From contig NZ_BNEB01000005.1 in assembly GCF_016860545.1 (NCBI RefSeq), positions 868,001 to 932,000 of the forward strand: a stretch of DNA of 64,000 nt, given 5' to 3'. The notes under the pieces are model-generated. The model made no database searches. It saw only the letters and a list, made by a program, of their open reading frames with translations, and was not told where the DNA came from. Numbering within the stretch: the first letter of the stretch is position 1; each line of letters begins with the position of its first letter. A program made the translations under genes and the position numbers. The DNA comes from Streptomyces asoensis. Its GTDB lineage: Bacteria; Actinomycetota; Actinomycetes; Streptomycetales; Streptomycetaceae. Shown here piece by piece: positions 50,838 to 59,061 of this stretch.

Positions 50838-52115
50838 CTACCAGGCCACGGGGAGGTCGAGCATCCCCTGGATCGTGTCGCCGGGCTTCCAGCGGACCTC
50901 CTCGGCCGGCACGGCCAGCCGCAGCCCGGGGAGCCGCTCGAGGAGGGCGCCGAGGGCGATCTCCAGTTCCGCGCGGGCCAGGTTCTGGCCGAGGCACTGG
51001 TGGACGCCGAAGCCGAAGGCCACGTGGTGGCGGGCCGGCCGGTGCCAGTCCAGGGCGTCCGGCGCCGGGTAGGCGCTCTCGTCCCGGTTGATGACGGAGG
51101 TCGCGAAGACCACGCCCTCCCCCGCCCGGATCGTCGTCCCGGCCACGTCGATGTCCTCGGTGGCCTGCCGCAGCAGCCCGTCCGCGATGGACAGCATCCG
51201 CATCAGCTCCTCGACGGCCGCCGGCAGCCGCGCCGGGTCGGCGCGCAGCTCGGCCAGCCGCTCGGGGTGCCGGAGCAGGGTGTAGACGCCGAGCGAGATC
51301 ATGTTGGCGGTCGTCTCGTGGCCCGCGACCAGCAGGATCGTGGCCAGTGCGACGGCCTCCTCCCGGTCCACCACGCCCTCGCGCATCCGCTCGTGGACCA
51401 GGGCGTCGAGGACGCCGTCGCCCCGCGGGGCCCCCTGCTTGCGGTCGATCAGCGCGCCCAGGTAGTCGTCGAGCCGGTCACGCGCGTCCCGCACCTCCCG
51501 CGGGATCCGGCCGCGCAGCAGCCGCCGCGACTGCTCCTCGAAGAACTCGTGGTCGGCGTACGGGACACCGAGCAGTTCGCAGATCACCGTGGAGGGCACC
51601 GGCAGCGCGAAGGCGCCGACCAGATCCACGGGCGGACCCTGGGCGAGCATCGCGTCGATCCGCTCGTGGACGATCCGCCGGACGGCCGGACGCATGGCGT
51701 TGGCCCGCTTGAGGGTGAAGTGGGAGACCAGCAGCCGCCGCTGGGCGTGGTGTTCGGGGTCGTCGACGTTGAGCAGGGCTGCCCGGCGGTCGCGCAGCGC
51801 CTCGAAGCGGGGCGAGGTCGCCGGGTACCCGGGCAGGGTGCGGTCGCTCGACAGACGCGGGTCGGAGAGCAGGTCACGGGCCGCCTCGTGCCCGGTGACC
51901 AGCCAGGCGGTGCGGCCGTCGTAGAGGCTGACGCGGGCGAGCGGACGGGAGTTGCGCAGCGGGTCGTAGGCGGCGGGCGGCCGGTAGGGACAGTCGCGGT
52001 CCTGCGGGAAGGCGACGTGCGCCTCGCCCCGCTCCTCGCCGGAGCCCGGCGCCGCAGGCCGGCCCCTCGGTTCCATCGCTTCCATCGGTTCCGTCATGTC
52101 CGTCGTGTCCGTCAT
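50838..52115 (-). CDS. Cytochrome P450 (CYP105-like)
   Basis: A 425-residue soluble monooxygenase. Helix I has VAGHETTANM (oxygen-binding Thr pair), helix K has the ExxR in VEELMRML, and the haem loop is FGFGVHQCLGQNLARAELE with the thiolate Cys near 371. Sequence character (HFTLKRANAMRP, DDPEHHAQRRLL) fits the CYP105 family, which hydroxylates xenobiotics and macrolides. ATG 52115 is chosen; upstream ATGs at 52157 and GTG 52187 lack ribosome sites. Co-transcribed with the ferredoxin. Confidence 0.93.
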   Translation of the reverse strand: MTDTTDMTEPMEAMEPRGRPAAPGSGEERGEAHVAFPQDRDCPYRPPAAYDPLRNSRPLARVSLYDGRTAWLVTGHEAARDLLSDPRLSSDRTLPGYPATSPRFEALRDRRAALLNVDDPEHHAQRRLLVSHFTLKRANAMRPAVRRIVHERIDAMLAQGPPVDLVGAFALPVPSTVICELLGVPYADHEFFEEQSRRLLRGRIPREVRDARDRLDDYLGALIDRKQGAPRGDGVLDALVHERMREGVVDREEAVALATILLVAGHETTANMISLGVYTLLRHPERLAELRADPARLPAAVEELMRMLSIADGLLRQATEDIDVAGTTIRAGEGVVFATSVINRDESAYPAPDALDWHRPARHHVAFGFGVHQCLGQNLARAELEIALGALLERLPGLRLAVPAEEVRWKPGDTIQGMLDLPVAW

Positions 52116-52416
52116 GGGTGACCTCGCAGACGAAGGGTGCGTCGTACCGATCTTCATTAGATGCCCTGGGCACCTATAGGGCGACACGGAGTTCGGCCAG
52201 ATCGACGAATGGGGCGATACGGCCGGAACCGATCGCTCCGAGGATCTCCGCCCGGGGGTGCGCGGGAAAAACGGTTGCCCCGGGCCGCCCGGACCCGCAG
52301 GATCCGGCCATGTCCACTTGCGCTTCCCACCTGCCGCCGAGCTGCTGTGCCCCCGTCCTCACCGCACGGGGTCAGCAGCAGCCCGGCCGTCCGCGGAGGC
52401 CCGATCCCGCGCGACC

Positions 52417-53040
52417 GTGACGGCCGCGCTCGTCGCGGGCCTGGTCGCGGGCTACGGCATCGCCGTACCCGTCGGCGCGGTCGCGACCTACCTCGTCTCG
52501 CTCACCGCCCGCACCTCCCTGCGCACCGGCGTGTGCGCCGCCCTCGGCGTGGCAGTCGCCGACGGTCTCTACGCCCTGATCGCCACCGTCGGGGGCTCGG
52601 CCGTCGCCGCGGTGCTGCGGCCGGTGCTCACGCCCCTGCGCGTCGTCTCGGCCCTGGTCCTGCTGGCACTGGCGGTGCGGGGGGCCGTCACGGCCGTGCG
52701 GCAGTACCGGGCCCACCGGCTCAGCACCCGTTCCGTACCGACCCCGCCGGGTCCGGGCCGGGCCTTCGCCACCCTCCTCGGCATCACCCTCCTCAACCCG
52801 ACGACCGTGATCTACTTCGCCGCCCTGGTCCTCGGCAGCGACACGGCCCACTCCGTACGGCCGCTGGAGCAGGGGGTGTTCGTCCTGGCCGCCTTCCTGG
52901 CGTCCGCGAGCTGGCAGGTGCTCCTCGCCGGGGGCGGCGCGCTGCTGGGGCGGGCGCTGACCGGCCACCGGGGGCGGCTGGTGACGGCACTGGTGTCCAG
53001 CGCCGTGATGACGGCACTGGCCGTCCGGATGGTGACGTAG
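52417..53040 (+). CDS. LysE-family translocator
   Basis: A 207-residue membrane protein with six hydrophobic segments, related to LysE/RhtB exporters. The first segment VAGLVAGYGIAVPVGAVATY carries the Gly/Pro pattern of the family and NPTTVIYFAALVLG (near 126) is the conserved NPK-like loop of helix 4. It would export amino acids or small amphiphiles. GTG 52417 gives the common family N-terminus; a frame open further upstream has no coding look and no good ribosome site. Confidence 0.82.
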   Translation: MTAALVAGLVAGYGIAVPVGAVATYLVSLTARTSLRTGVCAALGVAVADGLYALIATVGGSAVAAVLRPVLTPLRVVSALVLLALAVRGAVTAVRQYRAHRLSTRSVPTPPGPGRAFATLLGITLLNPTTVIYFAALVLGSDTAHSVRPLEQGVFVLAAFLASASWQVLLAGGGALLGRALTGHRGRLVTALVSSAVMTALAVRMVT

Positions 53041-53168
53041 ACGGACGGGCGTCACGGGAGGGGCGGATGAATCCCGCCGTCACCGGTGTTGAAGGAGCGT
53101 CCGGGTCGGACGTACGGGACGCGGACGGGTGCGACGACATGTCGACATGACCGAAAGGGACGGATGCC

Positions 53169-53618
53169 ATGCCTCTCGAAGGCGAGTACGAGCCCAGCCC
53201 GACGCAGTGGGTGCGTGACCAGGTGGAGCAGTACGAGCGCTCCGGCGGCACCGAGGGCACGACGCTGATGGACACGGGAATGCCCGTCATCCTGCTGACC
53301 ACCCGGGGCGCGAAGAGCGGCAAGCTGCGCAAGACGCCGCTGATGCGGGTGGAGCACGACGGCCGCTACGCCCTGGTCGCCTCGCTGGGCGGTGCGCCGA
53401 AACACCCGGTCTGGTACTTCAACGTCAAGGCCGACCCGCAGGTGGAGCTCCAGGACGGCCCGGTCAAGCGGGACATGACGGCCCGTGAGGTCACCGGCGC
53501 GGAGAAGGACGAGTGGTGGGAGCGCGCCGTCGCCGCGTACCCGGCGTACGCGGACTACCAGAAGAAGACGGACCGCGTGATCCCGGTGTTCGTCGTGGAG
53601 CCCGCCGACGCCGCCTGA
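53169..53618 (+). CDS. Deazaflavin (F420)-dependent nitroreductase-family protein
   Basis: A 149-residue split-barrel protein of the Ddn family. The conserved elements are QVEQYERSGGTEGTTL, VILLTTRGAKSGKLRKTPL (F420 phosphate contacts), the MRVEHDGRYALVASLGGAPKHPVWYFNV block and EREV-like TAREVTGAEKDEWWERAVAAYPAY. Members use F420H2 to reduce nitro compounds or quinones. The gene stands alone with its own upstream region (53041-53168), which contains repeated GCGGACGGG-type runs but no clear promoter. Confidence 0.92.
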   Translation: MPLEGEYEPSPTQWVRDQVEQYERSGGTEGTTLMDTGMPVILLTTRGAKSGKLRKTPLMRVEHDGRYALVASLGGAPKHPVWYFNVKADPQVELQDGPVKRDMTAREVTGAEKDEWWERAVAAYPAYADYQKKTDRVIPVFVVEPADAA

Positions 53619-53750
53619 GACGGCGGCCGCCACTCGGAGGGGTCCGTTCCCCGCGCGACGGAACGCGGCGGAACGGACGCCTCCGGAGAAGTCGGTAGAA
53701 AAATCTGTCCGCCGGGGCGCATGACGACGCCCCCACCGGGCACTCGTCAG

Positions 53751-54947
53751 TCAGGCCCCGCCGCGCTCCCCCGTCGCGGCGGGGCTTTCCGCTGCCTCCC
53801 CCGCGTGGCGGTCGGTCACGTCGAGGAAGATCTGCTTCGCCTCCGGGATCATGCCGCCGATGGAGCGCTTGATGCGCACGGCGACCTCTTCCACCCGCTC
53901 GCTGTCCAGGCCCGGCATGAGGTCGACGCGGGCGGCCACCAGGGCGGAGTCGAGACCCGTCTTCATGGTGAAGACCGCCTCCACGCTGTCGATCTCGGGC
54001 TGGGCGTCCAGCAGCGCGCGGATCCGCGCCCCGGTCTGCGGATCGGCGGCCTCGCCGATGAGCTGGTCACGGGCCTCGCGGCCGAGCCGGTAGGCGACGA
54101 AGACGAGCAGCGCGCCGATCGCCAGCGAGGCGGACGCCTCCCACACGACCTGCCCGGTGACCATGTGCAGCGCCATGCCGATCGCCGCCAGGGTGACGCC
54201 CAGTACGGCGGTGCCGTCCTCGGCGACGACCGTGCGCAGGGCCGGGTCGCGCAGCGCCCCCAGACCGCCGCCCTGCCGGCGCACCTGGTGCAGGGCCCGC
54301 AGCAGGGACACACCCTCGGCGACGAAGGAGACGCCGAGCACGATCAGACCGGCCACATAGCCGCTGAGCTCCTCGTCGGCGCCGCTGCGCAGTGCCTCGA
54401 CGCCCTGGAAGAAGGAGAAGCAGCCGCCCATGACGAAGATGCCCACTGCCGCGAGCAGCGACCAGAAGAACCGCTCCTTGCCGTAGCCGAAGGGGTGCCT
54501 CGCGTCCGCCGGGCGTCGGCTGCGGCGCAGCGCGGCGAGGAGGAAGACCTCGTTCAGGCTGTCGGCCACCGAGTGCGCCGCCTCCGACAGCAGCGCGGGC
54601 GAACCGGCGAAGAGACCCCCCAGCGCCTTCGCCAGGGCGATGATCAGGTTGGCGACGAGCGCCACCAGCACGGTGATGCGTGTCTTGCGGTCGGCGCTCG
54701 GTTCCGCCCCGTCGTCGCCCTTGCGCCCGGCGTCCGCTCCGGCGGCTCGCCCGGTGGCGTCGGTGGTGGTCCGCCCGGTGTCGCGTTCCGTGCTGGTCCG
54801 CCCGGTGTCGCGTTCCGTGGTCCGTTCGGCTGTCTGCTCGGCGTTACGCCCTGAAGGTGTCCCGGTCACCTCCGCCGACTGCCCCGGCCGGTCCGGCTCA
54901 TTCCGTGCGGTCGGCCGAAATCGGGGAACGCGGTCAGCAGACGACAC
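53751..54947 (-). CDS. Cation diffusion facilitator transporter with repeat N-terminus
   Basis: A 398-residue zinc or manganese efflux protein. Six membrane segments begin near residue 88 (ITVLVALVANLIIALAKALG); the metal site helix has EAAHSVADSLNE (His and Asp) and the partner helix GVSFVAEGVSLLRALHQ; a cytoplasmic C-domain follows (QPEIDSVEAVFTMKTG). The first 85 residues are an unusual polar stretch rich in Thr, Arg, Asp and Gly with a 9-residue repeat (TERDTGRTS / TERDTGRTT). GTG 54947 has no clear ribosome site, so the true start may be further in. Confidence 0.83.
   Translation of the reverse strand: MSSADRVPRFRPTARNEPDRPGQSAEVTGTPSGRNAEQTAERTTERDTGRTSTERDTGRTTTDATGRAAGADAGRKGDDGAEPSADRKTRITVLVALVANLIIALAKALGGLFAGSPALLSEAAHSVADSLNEVFLLAALRRSRRPADARHPFGYGKERFFWSLLAAVGIFVMGGCFSFFQGVEALRSGADEELSGYVAGLIVLGVSFVAEGVSLLRALHQVRRQGGGLGALRDPALRTVVAEDGTAVLGVTLAAIGMALHMVTGQVVWEASASLAIGALLVFVAYRLGREARDQLIGEAADPQTGARIRALLDAQPEIDSVEAVFTMKTGLDSALVAARVDLMPGLDSERVEEVAVRIKRSIGGMIPEAKQIFLDVTDRHAGEAAESPAATGERGGA
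54768..54819 (-). repeat. 27-bp tandem repeat in the transporter gene
   Basis: Two near-identical copies start at 54768 and 54795 (GGTCCGCCCGGTGTCGCGTT and on). They code the duplicated 9-residue TERDTGRT motif in the transporter's N-terminal extension. Confidence 0.8.
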
Positions 54948-54982
54948 GGGAGATCGTCACGACCTACGGGAAGGAACCGGCC

Positions 54983-56002
54983 ATGAGCAGCGGAGGTGAC
55001 GGGAACAGCGCGTACGGGCACCGTCCGTTCGAGCGGTCCCGGAGCCACTTCACCGACCGGATCACCGCCGACGGCCGGGACGGCTGGCCGGTGACGGCCG
55101 GACGCTACCGCCTGGTCGTCAGCCGGGCCTGCCCCTGGGCGAGCCGTGCGGTGATCTCGCGGCGGCTGCTGGGCCTGGAGGACGCCCTGTCGATGGCGAT
55201 CGCCGACCCGGTCCAGGACGACCGCAGCTGGCGCTTCACCCTCGACCCGGGCGGCCGCGATCCGGTGCTCGGCATCCGTTACCTGGCGCAGGCGTACGAG
55301 CGCCGGGAGCCCGGCCATCCGGGCGGGGTCAGCGTGCCGGCGATCGTGGACGTGCCCAGCGGCGCACTGGTGACCAACGACTACGGCCGGCTGACCCTGG
55401 ACCTCGCGACCGAGTGGACGGCCCTGCACCGGCCCGGCGCCCCCGACCTCTACCCCGACCGGCTGCGCGACGAGATCGACGCGGTGATGGCCGAGGTGTA
55501 CGAGGACGTCAACAACGGGGTGTACCGGGCGGGTTTCGCCGGCGAGCAGGGCGCGTACGAGAAGGCCTTCGAGGGTGTCTTCGGGCGGCTGGAGCTGCTG
55601 TCGTCCCGGCTGGCCGGGCAGCGGTACCTGGTGGGCGACTCGATCACCGAGGCGGACATCCGGCTGTTCACCACTCTGGTGCGTTTCGACGCCGTCTATC
55701 ACGGTCACTTCAAGTGCAATCGCCACAAGCTGACGGAGGACCGGGTCCTGTGGGCGTACGCCCGGGACCTCTTCCAGACGCCCGGCTTCGGCGACACGGT
55801 CGACTTCGACCACATCAAGCGGCACTACTACCGGGTGCACACCGGCATCAACCCGACCGGGATCGTCCCCCTCGGTCCGGACCTGTCCGGCTGGCGCACC
55901 CCGCACCGTCGCGAGGAGCTCGGCGGCCGTCCCTTCGGCACCGGGACACCGCCCGGTCCGGTCCGCGCCGGCGAGGAGGTCGCGGCGCGGGGACGGCCCT
56001 GA
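54983..56002 (+). CDS. Glutathionyl-hydroquinone reductase-like (GST Xi class) protein
   Basis: A 339-residue member of the EcfG/YqjG group of glutathione transferases. The catalytic Cys is in SRACPWASRAV (near 53), and the SVPAIVDVPSGALVTNDYGR thioredoxin-type turn and the C-terminal helical domain LVGDSITEADIRLFTTLVRFD are present. Streptomyces makes mycothiol rather than glutathione, so the protein likely reduces mycothiol-hydroquinone or quinone adducts. GGAAGGAA precedes ATG 54983. Confidence 0.9.
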   Translation: MSSGGDGNSAYGHRPFERSRSHFTDRITADGRDGWPVTAGRYRLVVSRACPWASRAVISRRLLGLEDALSMAIADPVQDDRSWRFTLDPGGRDPVLGIRYLAQAYERREPGHPGGVSVPAIVDVPSGALVTNDYGRLTLDLATEWTALHRPGAPDLYPDRLRDEIDAVMAEVYEDVNNGVYRAGFAGEQGAYEKAFEGVFGRLELLSSRLAGQRYLVGDSITEADIRLFTTLVRFDAVYHGHFKCNRHKLTEDRVLWAYARDLFQTPGFGDTVDFDHIKRHYYRVHTGINPTGIVPLGPDLSGWRTPHRREELGGRPFGTGTPPGPVRAGEEVAARGRP

Positions 56003-56043
56003 CCCCTGCCCCTGTTCACGGATCGAGAAGGAGTGAGACACAC

Positions 56044-56343
56044 GTGGCCATGAAGAAGAGGAAGCTTCCCCTGGTCTACAAGCCCGTCGGCTTTCTGCTG
56101 GGCTGGTCGAGCGGCGCCCTGGCGGGACTCGCGTTCCGCAAGGCGTGGAAGATGATCCGGCACGAGGACAACGCCCCGGACGCCCTGGACCGCGACCGCG
56201 GCTGGGGCGAGATCGTGCTGGCGGCGGCGGTCCAGGGTGCGATCTTCGCGGCCGCCCGCAGCGTCGCCGACCGGACCGGCGCCAAGGCCATCGAACGGTC
56301 CACGGGCGTCTGGCCGGCCGAGGACAGGCGCGGCCGCGACTGA
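56044..56343 (+). CDS. DUF4235 small membrane protein
   Basis: A 99-residue protein with two hydrophobic stretches, PVGFLLGWSSGALAGLAFRK (about 15-34) and IVLAAAVQGAIFAAARSV (about 57-76), separated by a charged loop. The layout and the WKMIR and DRGWGE spots match DUF4235 proteins of actinobacteria, of unknown role. GTG 56044 fits the AGAAGGAG site (10 bases); ATG 56050 is possible. It follows the transferase gene by 41 bases on the same strand, likely in one transcript. Confidence 0.82.
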   Translation: MAMKKRKLPLVYKPVGFLLGWSSGALAGLAFRKAWKMIRHEDNAPDALDRDRGWGEIVLAAAVQGAIFAAARSVADRTGAKAIERSTGVWPAEDRRGRD

Positions 56344-56398
56344 GCGCCCCGCCCGCGGCCCGGGGGCGGTTCCCCGGGGTGCGGGCACGGAGGTGACC

Positions 56399-56430
56399 GA
56401 GGCCTCCGCGGAGAGTTCCGCGGAGGCCTC
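56399..56430. terminator. Terminator hairpin
   Basis: A perfect 14-bp stem GAGGCCTCCGCGGA / TCCGCGGAGGCCTC around a GAGT loop, between the convergent DUF4235 and VOC genes. Confidence 0.87.
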
Positions 56431-56499
56431 AGGGATGTCGGGGTGCCGTTCGTGAAGGGGGGCGGGCGCCCGGAGCGGCGGGGCGCGCGCGGTCGGGGG

Positions 56500-56892
56500 T
56501 CACCCCTGCTTCGGCGCCCTGGACGGCTCCAGGCGGATGGTGAAGGAGTGGCCGGACGGGTCGGAATAGCCGCGCTCCTCGTGAGGTCCGGGGGCGCCCT
56601 TCGTCTCCAGGGGGCGGCCGCCCAGGCCCACGACCTTGCGCTCCACCGCGTCCAGGTCCTCGACCAGGAAGTCCAGGTGCGCCTGGAAGGAGTTCTCGGG
56701 GCGGGGCCAGCTGGGCGGGGTCGCGTTCACGTCGCGCCGGAAGGCGAGGCGGGTCCCGTCGGCGCCCCTGATCTCCACCAGGTTGGCGGACGCGACGATC
56801 TCCTCGGCGTCCAGCAGCTCTTTGTAGAACTCGGCGAGCTTCTCGGGCTCGGCACAGTCGAGCACCACGACGCCCGCTTTCACCAATGCCAT
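56500..56892 (-). CDS. VOC-family (glyoxalase-like) protein
   Basis: A 130-residue single-chain two-module vicinal-oxygen-chelate protein: VVVLDCAEPEKLAEFYKELL at the first beta-alpha unit, HLDFLVEDLDAVERKVVGLG in the second, and the closing YSDPSGHSFTI strand. A His and Glu-type metal pair is partly visible (His in HLDF and the ending motif), so metal binding is possible. Members include glyoxalases, fosfomycin/bleomycin resistance proteins and extradiol dioxygenases; the target here is unknown. Confidence 0.88.
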   Translation of the reverse strand: MALVKAGVVVLDCAEPEKLAEFYKELLDAEEIVASANLVEIRGADGTRLAFRRDVNATPPSWPRPENSFQAHLDFLVEDLDAVERKVVGLGGRPLETKGAPGPHEERGYSDPSGHSFTIRLEPSRAPKQG

Positions 56893-57030
56893 GTCGTCGT
56901 CTCCTCCGCGAGGTCAAGACCGGGGCGGCGGTCCCGCCCCCGAACCTTGCGGATACCCCGGTTTCCCTCCGTCAGCAGCCGCCTCCCTCGTGTCGTCGAA
57001 CGCCTGCGCGGGCGCTCCCGGTACGAGGGC

Positions 57031-57083
57031 TCGACTTCTTGGACAGGTGTCCTGTTAAGATGGACACCTGTCCAAGAAGTCGA
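57031..57083 (+). promoter_or_regulatory. Operator pair bracketing the -10 of the DUF1304-TetR operon
   Basis: A perfect 22-bp inverted repeat (57031-57052 and 57062-57083) surrounds the -10 TAAGAT (57056-57061). Each arm carries its own 12-bp palindrome, GGACAGGTGTCC and GGACACCTGTCC. Two repressor dimers could bind face to face and block the promoter, and the transcript would also fold into a long hairpin. Confidence 0.85.
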
Positions 57084-57091
57084 GGGAGACC

Positions 57092-57454
57092 ATGGAAATC
57101 CTGGCGAACGTGCTGGTCGGTCTGGTGGCCGCGTTGCATCTCTACATCCTGGTGATGGAGATGTTCCTGTGGCAGAAGAGGCCGGGGATGTCGTTCCACG
57201 GCCTCGACGCGGAGATGGCGAAGCGGACCGCCGCGATGGCCGCCAACCAGGGGCTCTACAACGGCTTCCTCGCGGCGGGCCTGGTGTGGGGACTGATCGC
57301 GGCCGACCCGACCGGATTCCGGGCCCAGGTGTTCTTCCTGTCCTGCGTGATCGTGGCGGGTGTGTACGGCGCGGCCACCGCCAACCGCCGCATCCTGGTG
57401 GCCCAGGCCCTGCCCGGCGCCGTCGCGCTGGCCGCCGTCCTCGTCGCGCGGTGA
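57092..57454 (+). CDS. DUF1304 membrane protein
   Basis: A 120-residue integral membrane protein with four hydrophobic segments (starting VLVGLVAALHLYILVMEMFL), and the conserved NQGLYNGFLAAGL near 53 of DUF1304. The family is often controlled by TetR or MarR regulators and suspected of efflux or membrane stress roles, but the function is unknown. GGGAG lies before ATG 57092; the stop overlaps the regulator start (GTGA), so both are co-translated. Confidence 0.9.
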   Translation: MEILANVLVGLVAALHLYILVMEMFLWQKRPGMSFHGLDAEMAKRTAAMAANQGLYNGFLAAGLVWGLIAADPTGFRAQVFFLSCVIVAGVYGAATANRRILVAQALPGAVALAAVLVAR

Positions 57455-58014
57455 TCCGCGGCGAGGCCGGGGACCCGCGCGCGGCCCGCACCCGGGCACG
57501 ACTGCGTTCCGCGCTCCTCGAGGAGTGCGCGCAGCGGCCCCTCGAGGAAGTCGGTGTCGCCGCACTGGTGCGGCGGGCCGGGATCGGCCGGGCCACCTTC
57601 TACGTGCACTACGCCGACCTGGAGGACCTGGCGGTCGACGCCTGCGCGGACGTCGTACGGGAGGCCGTGGAGGCGCTGCACGCCTGGCGGGGGCGGCCCG
57701 ACCCCGTGCGGGCCCCGGCGGCGCTGGCGGAGTTCTTCGGCTCGCTCGCACCGCACGCCGGGCTGTACCGCACCCTGCTGGCGCCGGGCGGCGGCGGACC
57801 GCTCGGCCGGGTGCTGCACCGCGATCTGCGGGCCTACAGCCTGCGGGAGCGGGAGCGGGCCGGCGCGGCGGACGCCCCCCTGGTCGCCTCGGCCGTCGCC
57901 GCGACCTTCGCGGGGGTGCTGGCGGACTGGCTGCACGGCGACCTCGGGGGCACTCCCGCCGAGATCGCCGACCAGGTGTGGCAGTTGCTGGTCGCCCTGC
58001 ACGCCAGCCGCTGA
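57451..58014 (+). CDS. TetR-family regulator coupled to DUF1304
   Basis: A 187-residue TetR-type repressor. The helix-turn-helix (about 10-55) has LRSALLEECAQRPLEEVGVA, then GIGRATFYVHYADLEDLAVD. The C-terminal domain is helical. Starting within the DUF1304 stop codon, it is expected to repress its own operon through the nested palindromes at 57031-57083. Confidence 0.9.
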   Translation: MIRGEAGDPRAARTRARLRSALLEECAQRPLEEVGVAALVRRAGIGRATFYVHYADLEDLAVDACADVVREAVEALHAWRGRPDPVRAPAALAEFFGSLAPHAGLYRTLLAPGGGGPLGRVLHRDLRAYSLRERERAGAADAPLVASAVAATFAGVLADWLHGDLGGTPAEIADQVWQLLVALHASR

Positions 58015-58034
58015 CCCGCCGGGCCCGGGGCGGC

Positions 58035-58991
58035 CTAGCGGGCGGTCTGGAACGTCCGGCGGTACGCCTGCGGGGAGACCCCGATGGCCGCGTGCAGGTG
58101 CTGCCGCAGCGAGGCGCCGGTGGCGAAGCCGACCCGGCCGGCGATCTGGTCGACCGAGAGGTCGCTGGCCTCCAGCAGGTGCCGGGCGTGCACGACGCGC
58201 TGCTGGATCAGCCAGCGGCCCGGGCTGAGGCCCACCTCGCCCTGGAAGCGGCGGGCGAAGGTGCGCGGACTCATCCGGGCGTGCGCGGCGAGGTCGGCGA
58301 GGGCGAGCGGCTCGTCGAGACGCTCCAGGGCCCAGGCGCGGGTGGCGGCCGTGCTCGCCGCCCCGCTCTCCGGCACCGGCTGCTCGATGTACTGGGCCTG
58401 GCCGCCGTCGCGGAACGGCGGGACGACACAGCGCCGGGCCACCTTGTTGGCGAGTTCGCTGCCGTGGTCCTTGCGGACGAGGTGCAGGCAGACGTCGACG
58501 CCGGAGGCGGCGCCCGCCGAGGTCAGCACCCGGCCGTCGTCCACGAAGAGGACGTCCGGGTCGAGGTCCACCCGGGGGTACATGCGGCGGAACGCGTCGG
58601 CCACCTGCCAGTGGGTGGTGGCCCGTCGGCCGTCGAGGAGTCCCGCGGCGGCCAGGACGAACGCGGCCGTGCAGATGGAGACGATGCGCGTCCCGGGGCG
58701 GATCAGGGCGAGCGCCTCCGCGACCGCCTCGGGCAGCTGCGCCGGGATCCGGTCGGGCGCCACCGGCGCGACGACCACGGTGTCGGCCGTGGCCAGCACC
58801 TGCGGACCGTGCTGCGCGCCGATGGTGAAGTCGGCGTTGGTGTGGACGGGGCGGCCGTCGACCGTGCAGGTGAGGATCTCGTAGTGGCCGTCGGCCGCGC
58901 CGAAGATGCGGCTCGGGATGCCGAGCTCGAAGGGGTAGACGCCGTCGAGGGCGAGGACGACCACGCGGTGGGTTCGCTGCTGTGCCTGCAT
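58035..58991 (-). CDS. GlxA-like AraC-family regulator with DJ-1/PfpI domain
   Basis: A 318-residue regulator: an N-terminal DJ-1/PfpI domain (about 8-180) with VSICTAAFVLAAAGLLDG, where the nucleophile-elbow Cys is preserved, and a C-terminal AraC double helix-turn-helix (about 215-310: LADLAAHARMSPRTFARRFQ and DQIAGRVGFATGASLRQHL). It belongs to the GlxA/FtrA group, used for amine or aldehyde-related control. It is divergent from the quinone oxidoreductase gene with a palindrome between. Confidence 0.92.
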   Translation of the reverse strand: MQAQQRTHRVVVLALDGVYPFELGIPSRIFGAADGHYEILTCTVDGRPVHTNADFTIGAQHGPQVLATADTVVVAPVAPDRIPAQLPEAVAEALALIRPGTRIVSICTAAFVLAAAGLLDGRRATTHWQVADAFRRMYPRVDLDPDVLFVDDGRVLTSAGAASGVDVCLHLVRKDHGSELANKVARRCVVPPFRDGGQAQYIEQPVPESGAASTAATRAWALERLDEPLALADLAAHARMSPRTFARRFQGEVGLSPGRWLIQQRVVHARHLLEASDLSVDQIAGRVGFATGASLRQHLHAAIGVSPQAYRRTFQTAR

Positions 58992-59011
58992 GGCACGATC
59001 TTATCGAAGGT

Positions 59012-59025
59012 TGGCAATCTTGCCA
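59012..59025. promoter_or_regulatory. Palindrome between GlxA-like regulator and oxidoreductase genes
   Basis: TGGCAA-TC-TTGCCA, a perfect 6-2-6 inverted repeat 20 bases upstream of the regulator start and 37 upstream of the oxidoreductase start. It is the natural candidate binding site for the divergent regulator. Confidence 0.7.
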
Positions 59026-59061
59026 TTTTCCGGCCGGGTGCGGCCCGGCAGGCTGGTTCCC

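Noticed and set aside
59012..59025. Firm assignment of the palindrome to the GlxA-like regulator
   Set aside because: Position fits, but no known consensus for this subfamily was available to compare, so it is listed only as a candidate.
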